DNA of 32,697 nt from Pseudomonas sp. Its GTDB lineage: Bacteria; Pseudomonadota; Gammaproteobacteria; Pseudomonadales; Pseudomonadaceae. Numbering within the stretch: position 1 is the first letter of the stretch; each line of letters starts with the position of its first letter. A model generated the notes under the pieces. The model searched no databases, had not been told where the DNA came from, and saw only the letters and a program-made list of their open reading frames with translations. Made by a program: the position numbers and the translations under genes. The DNA lies in contig NZ_JAUYGD010000005.1 of NCBI RefSeq assembly GCF_030690725.1, positions 1-32,697 on the forward strand. The letters run 5' to 3'. This document shows positions 8,229 to 16,867 of this stretch, one piece after another.

Positions 8229-9512
8229 ATGGCGCACACAGCTTATCCACAATCCTACTACGCGGCCTCCGCCAATCCGGTACCGGCGCGCCCGGAATTG
8301 AATGGTGAAGTCGAGACTGACGTGTGCATCGTCGGCGCAGGCTACACCGGCCTGTCCACTGCCATCGCCCTGCTCGAAAACGGCTTTAAAGTCAGCATCG
8401 TCGAAGCGGCCAAGGTCGGCTTCGGCGCATCGGGTCGCAATGGCGGGCAGATCGTTAACAGCTACAGCCGCGATATCGATGTGATCGAGCGCAGCGTCGG
8501 CCCCAAGCAGGCGCAACTGCTGGGCGACATGGCTTTCGAGGGCGGCCGGATCATTCGTGAGCGCATCGCCAAGTACAACATCCAGTGCGACCTTAAGGAC
8601 GGTGGCGTCTTTGCTGCCAATACGCCCAAGCACTTGAAGCACCTTGAGTCGCAGAAAAAGCTCTGGGAGCGCTACGGCCACACCCAACTGGAACTGATGG
8701 ACGCAAAGCGTATTCGTGAAGTAGTAGGCAGCGACGCTTATGTGGGCGGCATGCTCGACATGAGCGGTGGCCATATCCACCCACTCAACCTGGCGCTGGG
8801 CGAAGCGGCGGCGGTCGAGTCGCTGGGCGGAATGATTTACGAACAGTCACCGGCCATCCGCATCGAGCGCGGCGCCAACCCTGTCGTGCACACCCCCAAC
8901 GGCCGGATTAAAGCCAAGTTTGTGGTTGTCGCCGGTAACGCCTATCTGGGCAACCTGGTTCCAGAACTGTCAGCCAAATCGATGCCATGTGGCACCCAGG
9001 TGATCACCACCGAGCCGCTGTCCGCTGAGCTGGCGAAAAGCTTGCTGCCGCAGGATTACTGCGTCGAAGATTGCAACTACCTGCTCGACTACTACCGCCT
9101 GACCAGCGACAAGCGCCTGATCTTCGGCGGCGGCGTGGTCTACGGCGCCCGCGACCCGGCGAACATCGAAGCGATCATTCGCCCGAAGATGCTCAAGGCC
9201 TTCCCGCAGTTGAAAGATGTGAAGATCGACTACGCCTGGACCGGCAACTTCCTGCTGACCCTGTCGCGCCTGCCGCAAGTCGGCCGCCTGGGCGACAACA
9301 TCTATTACTCGCAAGGCTGCAGCGGCCACGGCGTGACTTACACCCACCTGGCCGGCAAGGTCCTGGCCGAAGCCCTGCGCGGTCAGGCAGAACGCTTTGA
9401 CGCCTTCGCCGACCTGCCGCACTACCCCTTCCCGGGCGGTCGCCTGTTCCAGGTGCCATTCAGCGCCCTGGGCGCCTGGTACTACACCCTGCGTGACAAA
9501 CTGGGCATCTAA
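8229..9512 (+). CDS. pauB: FAD-dependent oxidoreductase, gamma-glutamylpolyamine oxidase (PuuB/PauB) type
   Basis: This 427-residue DAO-family flavoenzyme has an N-terminal Rossmann motif (VCIVGAGYTGLSTA, residues 33-45). The FAD-contact motif GASGRNGGQ follows at about 70 and a C-terminal FAD segment YSQGCSGHGVTYTH lies near 375. The sequence pattern is that of PuuB/PauB enzymes, which oxidise gamma-glutamylputrescine or related gamma-glutamylated polyamines. In Pseudomonas several paralogues exist, and position beside a PA2778-type gene suggests pauB3 (PA2776) by memory. Substrate cannot be fixed from sequence. The start has AGAGG 7 bases upstream. No polyamine ligase or aldehyde dehydrogenase gene lies next to it, so it acts as a dispersed pathway member. 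Confidence 0.85.
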   Translation: MAHTAYPQSYYAASANPVPARPELNGEVETDVCIVGAGYTGLSTAIALLENGFKVSIVEAAKVGFGASGRNGGQIVNSYSRDIDVIERSVGPKQAQLLGDMAFEGGRIIRERIAKYNIQCDLKDGGVFAANTPKHLKHLESQKKLWERYGHTQLELMDAKRIREVVGSDAYVGGMLDMSGGHIHPLNLALGEAAAVESLGGMIYEQSPAIRIERGANPVVHTPNGRIKAKFVVVAGNAYLGNLVPELSAKSMPCGTQVITTEPLSAELAKSLLPQDYCVEDCNYLLDYYRLTSDKRLIFGGGVVYGARDPANIEAIIRPKMLKAFPQLKDVKIDYAWTGNFLLTLSRLPQVGRLGDNIYYSQGCSGHGVTYTHLAGKVLAEALRGQAERFDAFADLPHYPFPGGRLFQVPFSALGAWYYTLRDKLGI

Positions 9513-9530
9513 AGCACAGCCCGCATACAG

Positions 9531-9556
9531 AAACGGCACCTCAAGAGGTGCCGTTT
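9531..9556. terminator. Bidirectional terminator between pauB-like gene and lipoprotein gene
   Basis: An 11-bp perfect stem (AAACGGCACCT / AGGTGCCGTTT) encloses the loop CAAG. T-runs lie on both outer sides. It separates two convergent genes and ends 22 bases before the lipoprotein stop codon. Confidence 0.85.
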
Positions 9557-9578
9557 TGCATTCTAACTTCCAACGGTT

Positions 9579-10268
9579 TTACAGCTGCGCATCCGGCCAC
9601 ACCTGATGCGCCGTACGCAACGCCCGCTGCGCTGCCGCCGCACGTCCTTGCTGCTCTAGCGCCTGCACGGCGGTCAGCCAGGTCTGTTTGAGCGGCTGCG
9701 CCGGCAGTTGACTGGTCGGCATAACCAACACCGCCCAACGCCCCGCCTCCCCCCAGGCATCGTCGAAGCTGGCAAAGCTGGTGTACCAACGCCGGGTATT
9801 ACCCGAACGCAGTACCAGCGTGCGCTCGCGCTGGTCATAGCCGACCAGCAGTGCAAACTGCGAACCCGGCCCGCCAAACAGTCGATCCTGCATCACCAGC
9901 ACAGGATGCCCTGCAGACACTTGTTGCATCAGCGCATCCAGATTACCTGGCAAGGGGTAGACCAGCAGATCATAAGAACGCGCCACCGCTTCAAGCCCAG
10001 CTTGCGCGCTTTGCCCTTTGGCCAACTGCTGAATGCGCTCATCCACCAATCCGGGACTACTGATCACCCCATGATGATTGAGCAGCGCCGCCAACGCCGA
10101 AGGCCCGCCCTGCGCATCACTGAGTTGAAAAAACGGCACATCGGCCAGCTCGACCCGCTCAGGCAAACGCTTGGTCTCAGGCAACAGCTGCGGCCCACTG
10201 GCGCAGGCAGCAAGCAGAAACAACAGGGCAACCGGCAGAAGCTTTACTACGCGCACAGACTGAAACAT
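9579..10268 (-). CDS. PA2778-family (peptidase C39-like) lipoprotein, catalytic residues lost
   Basis: This protein of about 229 residues has a type II signal peptide (MFQSVRVVKLLPVALLFLLAAC, lipobox LAAC, Cys at about 22). It should be a lipid-anchored periplasmic protein. A C39-like papain fold follows (about 42-185) with the PA2778-type segments VPFFQLSDAQGGPSALAALL and LVLRSGNTRRWYTSFASF, then a short C-terminal helical pair. In active relatives the first segment reads QCGPAALA, but here the Cys is Gly (GGC codon, one base from TGC). The expected His before LVGYD is Gln (CAG). It is probably not an active protease. The ATG at 10268 is preferred over the adjoining GTG at 10271. The partner is unknown. 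Confidence 0.8.
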   Translation of the reverse strand: MFQSVRVVKLLPVALLFLLAACASGPQLLPETKRLPERVELADVPFFQLSDAQGGPSALAALLNHHGVISSPGLVDERIQQLAKGQSAQAGLEAVARSYDLLVYPLPGNLDALMQQVSAGHPVLVMQDRLFGGPGSQFALLVGYDQRERTLVLRSGNTRRWYTSFASFDDAWGEAGRWAVLVMPTSQLPAQPLKQTWLTAVQALEQQGRAAAAQRALRTAHQVWPDAQL

Positions 10269-10502
10269 CACTCACCCACTGGCTTGTTTGTGGCGCAGAG
10301 CATAACGATGAAGTACCGATGCCCCAAATTATCTGCGCAAAATGCCGAGTTTCGGCAGACAGTGCCCAAGTCATTCACACAAACGAAAACCCTCTCCAGG
10401 CTGATAAACTGCCCGGCATTGCATACAACGCAGCCCTCACCCGGCACCACCAGCGAATTACGACCGCCGCCCTTACGCTCGCCGTCAAACAGATAGACTC
10501 CA

Positions 10503-11510
10503 ATGCCCGATAACTTTGCACCTGCCAACACGCCTCTAACCGCGCTGTCTCGGCGCTTCTCCGTTGCGCCGATGATGGATTGGACGGATCGGCACTGCCG
10601 CTATTTCCTGCGCCAGCTGTCGCAGCACGCCCTGCTCTACACCGAGATGGTCACCACCGGGGCCATCCTGCATGGCGATGCGGCACGTTTTCTGCGCCAC
10701 AGCGTGGCGGAATACCCACTGGCCCTGCAGCTGGGTGGCAGCGTGCCTGCGGATCTGGCGGCCTGCGCCAAGCTGGCGCAAGAGGCCGGCTATAACGAGG
10801 TCAACCTCAACGTTGGCTGCCCCAGCGACCGGGTGCAGAACAACATGATCGGCGCCTGCCTGATGGGCCATCCGCAGCTGGTCGCCGATTGCGTCAAAGC
10901 CATGCAGGATGCGGTGGATATCCCGGTAACGGTAAAACACCGCATCGGCATCAACGGTCGCGACAGCTATGCCGAGCTGGGCGATTTCGTCGGCACCGTG
11001 CGTGATGCCGGCTGCCGCAGCTTTACCGTACATGCACGCATCGCCATTCTCGAAGGGCTATCGCCCAAGGAGAACCGCGAAGTGCCGCCACTGCGTTATG
11101 ACGTGGCGGCGCAGCTTAAGCAGGACTTCCCCGGGCTGGAAATTATCCTCAATGGCGGTATCAAGACCCTGGAAGATTGCCAGCTGCACCTGCAGACCTT
11201 CGATGGCGTGATGCTGGGCCGCGAGGCGTATCACAACCCCTACCTGCTGGCTCAGGTTGACCAACTGCTGTTCGGCTCTAATCGCGCCGTGATGAGCCGT
11301 TTCGAGGCTATGCAGAGCATGCGCGGCTATATCGCCGCGCACCTCGCCGAAGGCGGCAGCATGCACCACATCACCCGCCATATGCTCGGCCTGGCCCAGG
11401 GCTTCAATGGCGCACGACGCTTTCGCCAGCTGCTCTCGGTGGACATCCACAAGACCGACGAGCCCCTGGCGCTGTTCGATCAGGCGGCGCAATTGCTGCA
11501 AGGGCGCTGA
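10503..11510 (+). CDS. dusA: tRNA-dihydrouridine synthase A
   Basis: This 335-residue FMN enzyme reduces uridines in the tRNA D-loop (U20/U20a in E. coli) using NADPH. The TIM barrel opens with [17 protein letters not shown]. The catalytic Cys is at residue 106 in [14 protein letters not shown], and FMN/RNA contacts are VTVKHRIG and FTVHAR. The extended spacing of these motifs and the MGACLM-like segment (MIGACLM) are typical of DusA rather than DusB or DusC. The start has no clear ribosome site, but the next in-frame ATG lies inside the barrel, so 10503 is kept. tal follows after 41 bases and may be cotranscribed. Confidence 0.96.
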   Translation: MPDNFAPANTPLTALSRRFSVAPMMDWTDRHCRYFLRQLSQHALLYTEMVTTGAILHGDAARFLRHSVAEYPLALQLGGSVPADLAACAKLAQEAGYNEVNLNVGCPSDRVQNNMIGACLMGHPQLVADCVKAMQDAVDIPVTVKHRIGINGRDSYAELGDFVGTVRDAGCRSFTVHARIAILEGLSPKENREVPPLRYDVAAQLKQDFPGLEIILNGGIKTLEDCQLHLQTFDGVMLGREAYHNPYLLAQVDQLLFGSNRAVMSRFEAMQSMRGYIAAHLAEGGSMHHITRHMLGLAQGFNGARRFRQLLSVDIHKTDEPLALFDQAAQLLQGR

Positions 11511-11551
11511 CTCGGGTAAGGTCAGGGCATCTGCAACGACAAGGCACTGTC

Positions 11552-12478
11552 ATGACCTCCAAGCTGGATCAACTCAAGCAGTTCACCACCGTAGTCGCCG
11601 ATACCGGCGACCTCGACGCCATCGCCCGCCTGAAGCCGGTTGATGCCACCACCAACCCTTCCCTGCTGCTCAAAGCCGCTGCCATGCCGCGCTACAGTGA
11701 GCTGCTGAAAAGCGCCCTGAGCGCCGGCAAGGGCGACCTGGGCCTGGCCTGCGACCATTTTGGCGTCGCGGTGGGCGGTGAAATCCTCAAGATCATCCCT
11801 GGGCGCATCTCCACCGAGGTGGATGCACGCCTGTCCTTCGACACTCAGGCCACCCTGCGCCGCGCCGAACGCCTGATTGGTCTGTATGAAGAAGCCGGCA
11901 TTGGCCGTGAGCGCGTGCTGATCAAGATCGCTTCGACCTGGGAAGGCATCCGCGCTGCCGAGCAGCTGGAAAAGGCCGGCGTCCAATGCAATCTGACTCT
12001 GCTGTTCACCTTCGCCCAGGCCCAGGCCTGTGCCGATGCGGGTGTGTTTCTGATTTCGCCCTTCGTCGGGCGCATCTACGACTGGTACAAGAAAGCCGAA
12101 GGCCGTGATTTTGTCGGCGCAGAAGACCCCGGTGTGCAGTCGGTTACGCGTATCTACAACTACTACAAGGCCAACGCCTACCAGACCGTGGTAATGGGCG
12201 CGAGCTTCCGCAATATTGGCCAGATCGAACAACTGGCCGGCTGCGACCGCCTGACCATCAGCCCCGAGCTGCTGCAGCAACTGGCCGATGATCAGCAGCC
12301 ACTGGCGCGCCTGCTCAGCCCTGGCAAGACTGCCGAAGTCAAGCAGAGCCTGAGCGAAAGCCAATTCCGCTGGGCCATGAATGAAGACGCCATGGGCACC
12401 GAAAAGCTGGCAGAAGGCATTCGTCTGTTTGCCCGCGATCAGGAAAAGCTGGAAAAACTGCTGACTGCTCAAGCCTGA
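11552..12478 (+). CDS. tal: Transaldolase
   Basis: This 308-residue class I aldolase-fold enzyme transfers dihydroxyacetone between sedoheptulose-7-phosphate and glyceraldehyde-3-phosphate in the non-oxidative pentose phosphate pathway. The Schiff-base lysine is K125 in [12 protein letters not shown]. The acid/base Asp is D17 (TVVADTGD), and the signature [10 protein letters not shown] lies at 31-40. Length fits the TalB subfamily. AAGG is 7 bases upstream of ATG. It follows dusA in the same direction and is closed by a strong terminator. Confidence 0.98.
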   Translation: MTSKLDQLKQFTTVVADTGDLDAIARLKPVDATTNPSLLLKAAAMPRYSELLKSALSAGKGDLGLACDHFGVAVGGEILKIIPGRISTEVDARLSFDTQATLRRAERLIGLYEEAGIGRERVLIKIASTWEGIRAAEQLEKAGVQCNLTLLFTFAQAQACADAGVFLISPFVGRIYDWYKKAEGRDFVGAEDPGVQSVTRIYNYYKANAYQTVVMGASFRNIGQIEQLAGCDRLTISPELLQQLADDQQPLARLLSPGKTAEVKQSLSESQFRWAMNEDAMGTEKLAEGIRLFARDQEKLEKLLTAQA

Positions 12479-12490
12479 ATGGCCTGAATG

Positions 12491-12521
12491 CAAACGGGGC
12501 GCTCCTTGAGCGCCCCGTTTG
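12491..12521. terminator. Bidirectional terminator between tal and rssC
   Basis: A 14-bp perfect stem (CAAACGGGGCGCTC / GAGCGCCCCGTTTG) has a 3-base loop. It lies 13 bases after the tal stop and 15 bases before the convergent STAS gene stop. Outer T-rich flanks support activity in both directions. Confidence 0.88.
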
Positions 12522-12535
12522 TTTAGCCACCCGCA

Positions 12536-13030
12536 TCAGTGATGTTCGAGGGCATTGACCAGATCATGGAAGGCTTCGCGATTGGAGTCGTTCAACCCCA
12601 TCAGAATGCGGTGCGCTTCCAGCACCTTGGCGCGCACCAGCTCTTCTGATTGATCCTGCGACGGCAGATCGTCCAGACAATCCGGGCACGGCACGGGTGT
12701 GTCGACGATATTGAAGACCTGATCGAACCCCATCGACTGCAACAGTCGAGTGATATCGGCGTGGGTGGTCACCACAGTCGGCAACAGGCCGATCTTCTGC
12801 CGCGAGAGAATCGACAGCTTGGCCAGCAGCCCAAGGGTCGTGCTGTCGATACTGCGGGTCTCGGTGAGATCAATCACGATGGCTGAGAAATTCAGCGCGG
12901 TGAAGATTTTCTCGATGGTCGAATCCAAGGCCGAACACAGCGTCAGGCGCACTTCACCGACAAACTTCAAGATGAACGTGCCATCTTGCTCGGCAAACTG
13001 GATTCTACCGGGGCTTATCCCAGGGTTCAT
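12536..13030 (-). CDS. rssC: STAS-domain anti-sigma factor antagonist (RssC-like)
   Basis: This 164-residue protein has an N-terminal STAS domain (about 8-110). IVIDLTETRSIDSTTLGLLAKL carries the Ser/Thr (S63/T64) that partner kinases phosphorylate in this family. A C-terminal extension holds a CxxC-type pair (PVPCPDCLDDL) and a helical tail. Its ATG overlaps the rssB stop as ATGA, so the two are translationally coupled. The upstream PP2C phosphatase would be expected to dephosphorylate it. In P. aeruginosa the matching pair (PA2798-PA2797, RssB-RssC by memory) is linked to RpoS turnover. That role is inferred here. Confidence 0.85.
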   Translation of the reverse strand: MNPGISPGRIQFAEQDGTFILKFVGEVRLTLCSALDSTIEKIFTALNFSAIVIDLTETRSIDSTTLGLLAKLSILSRQKIGLLPTVVTTHADITRLLQSMGFDQVFNIVDTPVPCPDCLDDLPSQDQSEELVRAKVLEAHRILMGLNDSNREAFHDLVNALEHH

Positions 13031-14211
13031 GCAAGGTTCCTGCTTAACACCAGCAAGGCGATATCATCCGGCATATCCCCTAGATTGGCCAGCCCAAAAG
13101 CCTTACGTAAGCCATCCAGGGTGCCGCCCGCAGAACTGATCAGCTGCGGCAACAGGGTTTCCTTGTCTTTCAAGGTATCGCCCGGCAGCAGATCGAGGAT
13201 GCCGTCAGAGAGCAGCGTCAAGCTGAAGGCCTCCGGCAGTTCCAGTTCAAGATCGTTGTATTCGGCCTCGACAAACAGCCCAACCGGCAGGCCGCGGCCT
13301 TCCAGATAACGCGCCTGGCCGTCGCTGTAGAGCACCGGCAGCGGTAGATGGCCGCCAATGCTGTAGGTCAAGCGGTTGTTGGCCTGATCAATCACACCGC
13401 CGAGCATGGTCACGTGCTTGCCCAGCTTGCAGTTGATCAGGCCACGGTTGATATGGCCGAGCACCTCAGAGGGTTTGAAATCCGGCAGGTTGCCGCCGCG
13501 GCGCGACTCGTACAGCAGGCGCGTGGTCATAAACTTCAGCAGCACGGTGATAAAGGCCGAAGACGCACCATGCCCGGAAACATCGGCCAGATAAAATGCG
13601 ATACGGCTGTCATCGACGCGGAAATAGTCGACAAAGTCGCCCGACAGGTACAGCGACGGAATGATCTGATGCGCGAAGTTCAAGCCATCGGCCTGCCACG
13701 GCGTCACCGGCAGCATGTTCATCTGCACCTGGCGGCCGGCGTTCTGATCTTCCTGCAGCAGATGCAGGCTAGCTTGCAGTTCGCGGTTGGCGGTTTCCAG
13801 CTCGTCGCGATAGCGCTGGTTTTCCAGACGCAAATTGGCGCGGTCCAGCGCACGACGCACTGAATGCTCAAGCACGGCGAGATCGGCCAGGGGTTTAATC
13901 AGGTAATCGGCAGCGCCCAGGCGCAAGGCCTCGACGGCATCGCTCATCACGCCGGCACCGGACACCACGATGACCGGGGTTTCCACTTGCAGGGCATTGA
14001 TACGGCGGATCAGCTCGAGACCATCGACTTGCGGCATGCGCAGATCGCAGATCACCAGATCCGGCGACTCGGCATGAAAGACTTCCAGCCCCTGCAAGCC
14101 ATTGGCGGCCTGCAGCACATGAAAACCACTGTCTTCCAGGTAGGCTGCGAGGCTCGCACGCACTACGTCGTCGTCATCGATTATCAGCAGCGTGGCACTG
14201 GTTTTGTGCAT
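13027..14211 (-). CDS. rssB: Response regulator with PP2C/SpoIIE phosphatase domain (RssB-like)
   Basis: This 394-residue cytoplasmic protein has a receiver domain (about 6-122) with the acidic cluster DDDD at 12-15, phospho-acceptor D56 (VICDLRMP), S84 and K106 (LIKPL). A coiled-coil linker (about 125-170) and a PP2C-type Ser/Thr phosphatase domain (about 195-390) follow. The metal-binding aspartates are visible in SGDFVDYF, YLADVSGHG, LLSDGILD and PDDIALLVL, so catalysis looks intact. I chose ATG 14211, where the receiver begins. A longer reading to 14256 adds 15 unconserved residues. It is coupled to the STAS gene by a 4-base overlap. Confidence 0.9.
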   Translation of the reverse strand: MHKTSATLLIIDDDDVVRASLAAYLEDSGFHVLQAANGLQGLEVFHAESPDLVICDLRMPQVDGLELIRRINALQVETPVIVVSGAGVMSDAVEALRLGAADYLIKPLADLAVLEHSVRRALDRANLRLENQRYRDELETANRELQASLHLLQEDQNAGRQVQMNMLPVTPWQADGLNFAHQIIPSLYLSGDFVDYFRVDDSRIAFYLADVSGHGASSAFITVLLKFMTTRLLYESRRGGNLPDFKPSEVLGHINRGLINCKLGKHVTMLGGVIDQANNRLTYSIGGHLPLPVLYSDGQARYLEGRGLPVGLFVEAEYNDLELELPEAFSLTLLSDGILDLLPGDTLKDKETLLPQLISSAGGTLDGLRKAFGLANLGDMPDDIALLVLSRNLA

Positions 14212-14359
14212 GAGGTATCCAGGCAAACTGCGCCGGGTATGGGTTGGCTTATGCATGCAGAGCTAGTGTCTACATGCGCGAACTCGGCTTGCTTCAAGGC
14301 GCAGACGGTACTCCCATCCGCAACGTGATTCAAGCGCATGCCGGTCGTCGCCGTACGAC

Positions 14360-14389
14360 TTTACACCTCAAATCGGCCAAGGTTATAAG
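14360..14389 (+). promoter_or_regulatory. Candidate sigma70 promoter of the pilZ-domain gene
   Basis: TTTACA (14360-14365) and TATAAG (14384-14389) are 18 bases apart. The -10 lies about 38 bases upstream of the PilZ start. The rest of the 216-base gap to rssB shows nothing I could name. Confidence 0.45.
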
Positions 14390-14427
14390 AGCTGCAGGAC
14401 AGCCCCCATAACAAGAGGAAAAAGCCC

Positions 14428-14727
14428 ATGAGCCAAAATGATCGTGCCTACAGCGAGAAACGCGATTACATCCGCATGCGGCTAGAAGCCCCCGTTACTC
14501 TGCACCATGACGGAAAGGAAATTCCCGCGCTGTGCCTCGACCTGTCCAGCACCGGCATGCAGCTGGAAGCCGAAAGCGCAGTGAAGATGGGCGACAAGGT
14601 GCGTATCCATATTGCCTCGGACCACAACGAACTGCGCGGCCTGGATGCGCAAGCCGAGGTGGTGCGCGTTAGCGCGATGGACGATGGTCGTCAGGCGTTG
14701 GGGTTGGCAATTATTTCCATGAGCTGA
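14428..14727 (+). CDS. PilZ-domain c-di-GMP-binding protein
   Basis: This 99-residue protein is a single PilZ domain. Both c-di-GMP contacts are present: RxxxR at R12-R16 (KRDYIRMRL) and DxSxxG at D38-S40-G43 (LDLSSTGM). It should therefore bind c-di-GMP as a stand-alone adaptor. AGGA lies 10 bases upstream of ATG. It is divergent from rssB and convergent with mlaA. Its output partner is unknown. Closeness to rssB-rssC does not by itself prove a link. Confidence 0.92.
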   Translation: MSQNDRAYSEKRDYIRMRLEAPVTLHHDGKEIPALCLDLSSTGMQLEAESAVKMGDKVRIHIASDHNELRGLDAQAEVVRVSAMDDGRQALGLAIISMS

Positions 14728-14743
14728 TCACGCTCGCATACAA

Positions 14744-14770
14744 AAAAGGCGGCCTAGTAGGCCGCCTTTT
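14744..14770. terminator. Bidirectional terminator between the pilZ gene and mlaA
   Basis: A 12-bp perfect stem (AAAAGGCGGCCT / AGGCCGCCTTTT) encloses a 3-base loop, with A and T runs as the outer stem. It ends both convergent genes, 16 bases after the PilZ stop and 17 before the mlaA stop. Confidence 0.88.
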
Positions 14771-14787
14771 CTACATGTGCCGACAAC

Positions 14788-15489
14788 TTAAAAGTCGTCT
14801 TCAACCTCACCATCGCGCACTTTGAATTCGCGATTCTGCAGGTAGGCATTGCGGATAAAGATGTACTTGTCGCCGCTGACCATACGCTCGGCCTTGAGCA
14901 GGCTGGCACGTAAGCTCAGTGTCTCGACACCGATCACCACATTACGCGTCGGCACATGGTCGATGTGCATGGGAGCGGTCAACATGGCATCAGGGACACG
15001 ACCAAACGTATCACGCACGGTACTCGGGCCCATCAGTGGCAAGACCACGTAAGGACCGCTCCCCACCCCCCAAGCGCCGAGTGTCTGACCAAAATCCTCA
15101 TCGCTGCGCTGCAGGCCCATTTTGCTTGCCACATCGAAGAAACCGAGCAGACCGAAGGTGCTATTGAAGATCAAGCGACCGCTGTCCACGCCGGCGTCGT
15201 GCAGCTTACCTTGCAACAAATTGTTGCCCAGGTTGCGCACATCACCAATATTGCGGAAGACATTGCTTACACCGTCCTCAACGAACTGTGGCGTCACCGC
15301 CTGATAACCCTTGGCCAACGGCTTGAGGGTATAGGCATCAACGTTGTCGTTGACCCGGAACATAAAGCGGTTGTAACCCTGCCAAGGGTCTTCTTCGTTG
15401 GCTTGCGCCAGTGCAGGCAGCAACAGCACGCCGGTACAGGCAATCAACAGGCTCAATCGTTCAATCCAGCTCGCACCGGTCACACGCAT
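14788..15489 (-). CDS. mlaA: MlaA/VacJ family phospholipid-transport protein
   Basis: This 233-residue protein would act at the outer membrane, removing mislocalised phospholipids and passing them to MlaC. Family signatures are DPWQGYNRFMFRVNDNVD near the mature start, RNLGNNLLQGK, FGQTLGAWGVGSGPYVVLP and the C-terminal IRNAYLQNR. The signal peptide looks like a type I one ending ALAQA before NEEDPW. A possible LIAC lipobox at about 16-19 lies inside the hydrophobic core and would leave a long hydrophobic tail, so lipidation is doubtful. ATG 15489 with AAGGAG upstream is preferred to GTG 15492. An inverted repeat (GCGGCC/GGCCGC, 15526-15543) lies in the leader. Confidence 0.93.
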   Translation of the reverse strand: MRVTGASWIERLSLLIACTGVLLLPALAQANEEDPWQGYNRFMFRVNDNVDAYTLKPLAKGYQAVTPQFVEDGVSNVFRNIGDVRNLGNNLLQGKLHDAGVDSGRLIFNSTFGLLGFFDVASKMGLQRSDEDFGQTLGAWGVGSGPYVVLPLMGPSTVRDTFGRVPDAMLTAPMHIDHVPTRNVVIGVETLSLRASLLKAERMVSGDKYIFIRNAYLQNREFKVRDGEVEDDF

Positions 15490-15723
15490 CACAGTCGCTC
15501 CTTGAAAATGCTCAGGCTGCCGCAGGCGGCCAAATCAGGCCGCGCAGTATAAGGTGGCGGCTCTATAAATAGGCAGCATAGCGGACGAACAAATAGCTGA
15601 AAAATCTTACCGTCTGTTGCCGTGCAGCCCACTAATCGGCGGCAACGCGAACGGAAATAAAGCCTTCATCTGCCTGTAACCTGAAAGCGCTAGCCTGGAC
15701 TAGACCATTTTCAAGGACGGCCC

Positions 15724-16434
15724 ATGCAAACGCCCGCCAGCTTGCCCGCTTTCAACGCCATATTGTTTAGCCTGTCCGGCTGCCTGGTTGATTTTGGCGC
15801 TCGCACCATCCCGCTGACCCTGCAACGCCTTTACCCAGCTGCAGCCAACCTGCAGAGTCTGCCGCAGGTCCTAGGCCGCGAGCCGCTGACTGAAGAGTGG
15901 CAAACCTATCAGCAGGCACTCTGCGAGACCGCATGCGAGCATGCCGAAGCCACCCACGCCGCCCTGCCCTTGCTTGAGCAGTTGCACCAGCAAGCGGTGC
16001 CCTGCGCCTGGCTTGATGAACTGCCGCGTGACGCCAGCATCAGCCTGGCCAATGCACTCCCAAACTGGCTGCCCGGCACATCCAGCCATAGCCATCGTCC
16101 CTGGCCAGCGCCCGACGCTATCTGGCTCAGCCTGATGACCCTGCAGGTAAATCAGCTTGAAGGCTGCGTATTGGTCAGCGGCGAACCCCGCCTGCTACAG
16201 GCGGCGCTGAATGCCGGCATCTGGACCATCGGCCTGGCCATCAGCGGCCCGCTGTGCGGCCTGGCACCAGCTGACTGGCAGAGCCTGCCGATGACCGAAC
16301 GCGATCAACTACGCAGCCAGGCCACCCTCAACCTGTATCGCCTTGGCGTGCACTCGGTCATCGACCAGCTCAGCGACCTGCCCACCTGCCTGGCGGATCT
16401 CAGCCTGCGTCGCCACAAGGGCGAAAAGCCCTGA
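15724..16434 (+). CDS. Phosphonatase-like HAD protein with degenerate active site
   Basis: This 236-residue protein resembles phosphonoacetaldehyde hydrolase (PhnX) in layout. LVDFGARTIPLTLQ follows motif I, and near residue 160 VLVSGEPRLLQAALNAGIWTIGLAISG matches the PhnX segment with GD and NAGMWTVG. Motif I should read DxxGT but here is FSLSGC, so the nucleophilic Asp is Ser16, the following Asp position is Ser18 and Thr is Cys20. The metal-binding GD near 160 is GE. It is probably not a phosphatase. AAGGA precedes the ATG. The DUF4404 gene follows after 148 bases. A PAO1 counterpart (PA2803 by memory) sits in the same place. Confidence 0.75.
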   Translation: MQTPASLPAFNAILFSLSGCLVDFGARTIPLTLQRLYPAAANLQSLPQVLGREPLTEEWQTYQQALCETACEHAEATHAALPLLEQLHQQAVPCAWLDELPRDASISLANALPNWLPGTSSHSHRPWPAPDAIWLSLMTLQVNQLEGCVLVSGEPRLLQAALNAGIWTIGLAISGPLCGLAPADWQSLPMTERDQLRSQATLNLYRLGVHSVIDQLSDLPTCLADLSLRRHKGEKP

Positions 16435-16582
16435 GCCAGGGCCAGATTGCCTGCTGAATCGGTGCCCCAGGCTTGATCCAAAGCAAGCAAAGCCTGCCGG
16501 CTTGGATTAACCTGAAGGCATGCAGAACCTTTCGCCCCTGCGCAAGGTCAGTCAATCTGTCGACTAACAAAGGAAGAACTCC

Positions 16583-16849
16583 ATGCCTGCAAGCCGCCTG
16601 CAGCAGCAACTGCAAGACCTGCGCGACCAACTGGCCGAACAGCCGCCACTGACTGAAGAAGAACGTGCCGAGCTGTTTGTACTGACCCAGGAAATTGAAC
16701 TGCAACTGGCCCGCCAAGCCGCAGCCGCGCCTGACGCAACCCTGATCGACGGGGTCAACCTCGCGGTGGAACGCTTCGAAGCCAGCCACCCGACCCTTGC
16801 CGGCACCCTGCGCAATATCGTGCAGAGCCTGGCCAATATGGGCATCTAG
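16583..16849 (+). CDS. DUF4404 family protein
   Basis: This 88-residue acidic, helical protein has no membrane segment or signal peptide. Its N-terminus (SRLQQQLQDLRDQL) is coiled-coil-like and its C-terminus reads FEASHPTLAGTLRNIVQSLANMGI, a pattern I recognise from DUF4404. Function is unknown. AGGAAG is 7 bases upstream of the ATG. It lies behind the HAD-like gene in the same direction and is closed by a terminator before queF. Confidence 0.8.
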   Translation: MPASRLQQQLQDLRDQLAEQPPLTEEERAELFVLTQEIELQLARQAAAAPDATLIDGVNLAVERFEASHPTLAGTLRNIVQSLANMGI

Positions 16850-16867
16850 ACACATACCGCAGTAACA

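Noticed and set aside
11522..12493. A 323-codon open frame on the minus strand covering tal
   Set aside because: It mirrors tal codon for codon, and the translation matches no family I know. tal has an intact active site and ribosome site.
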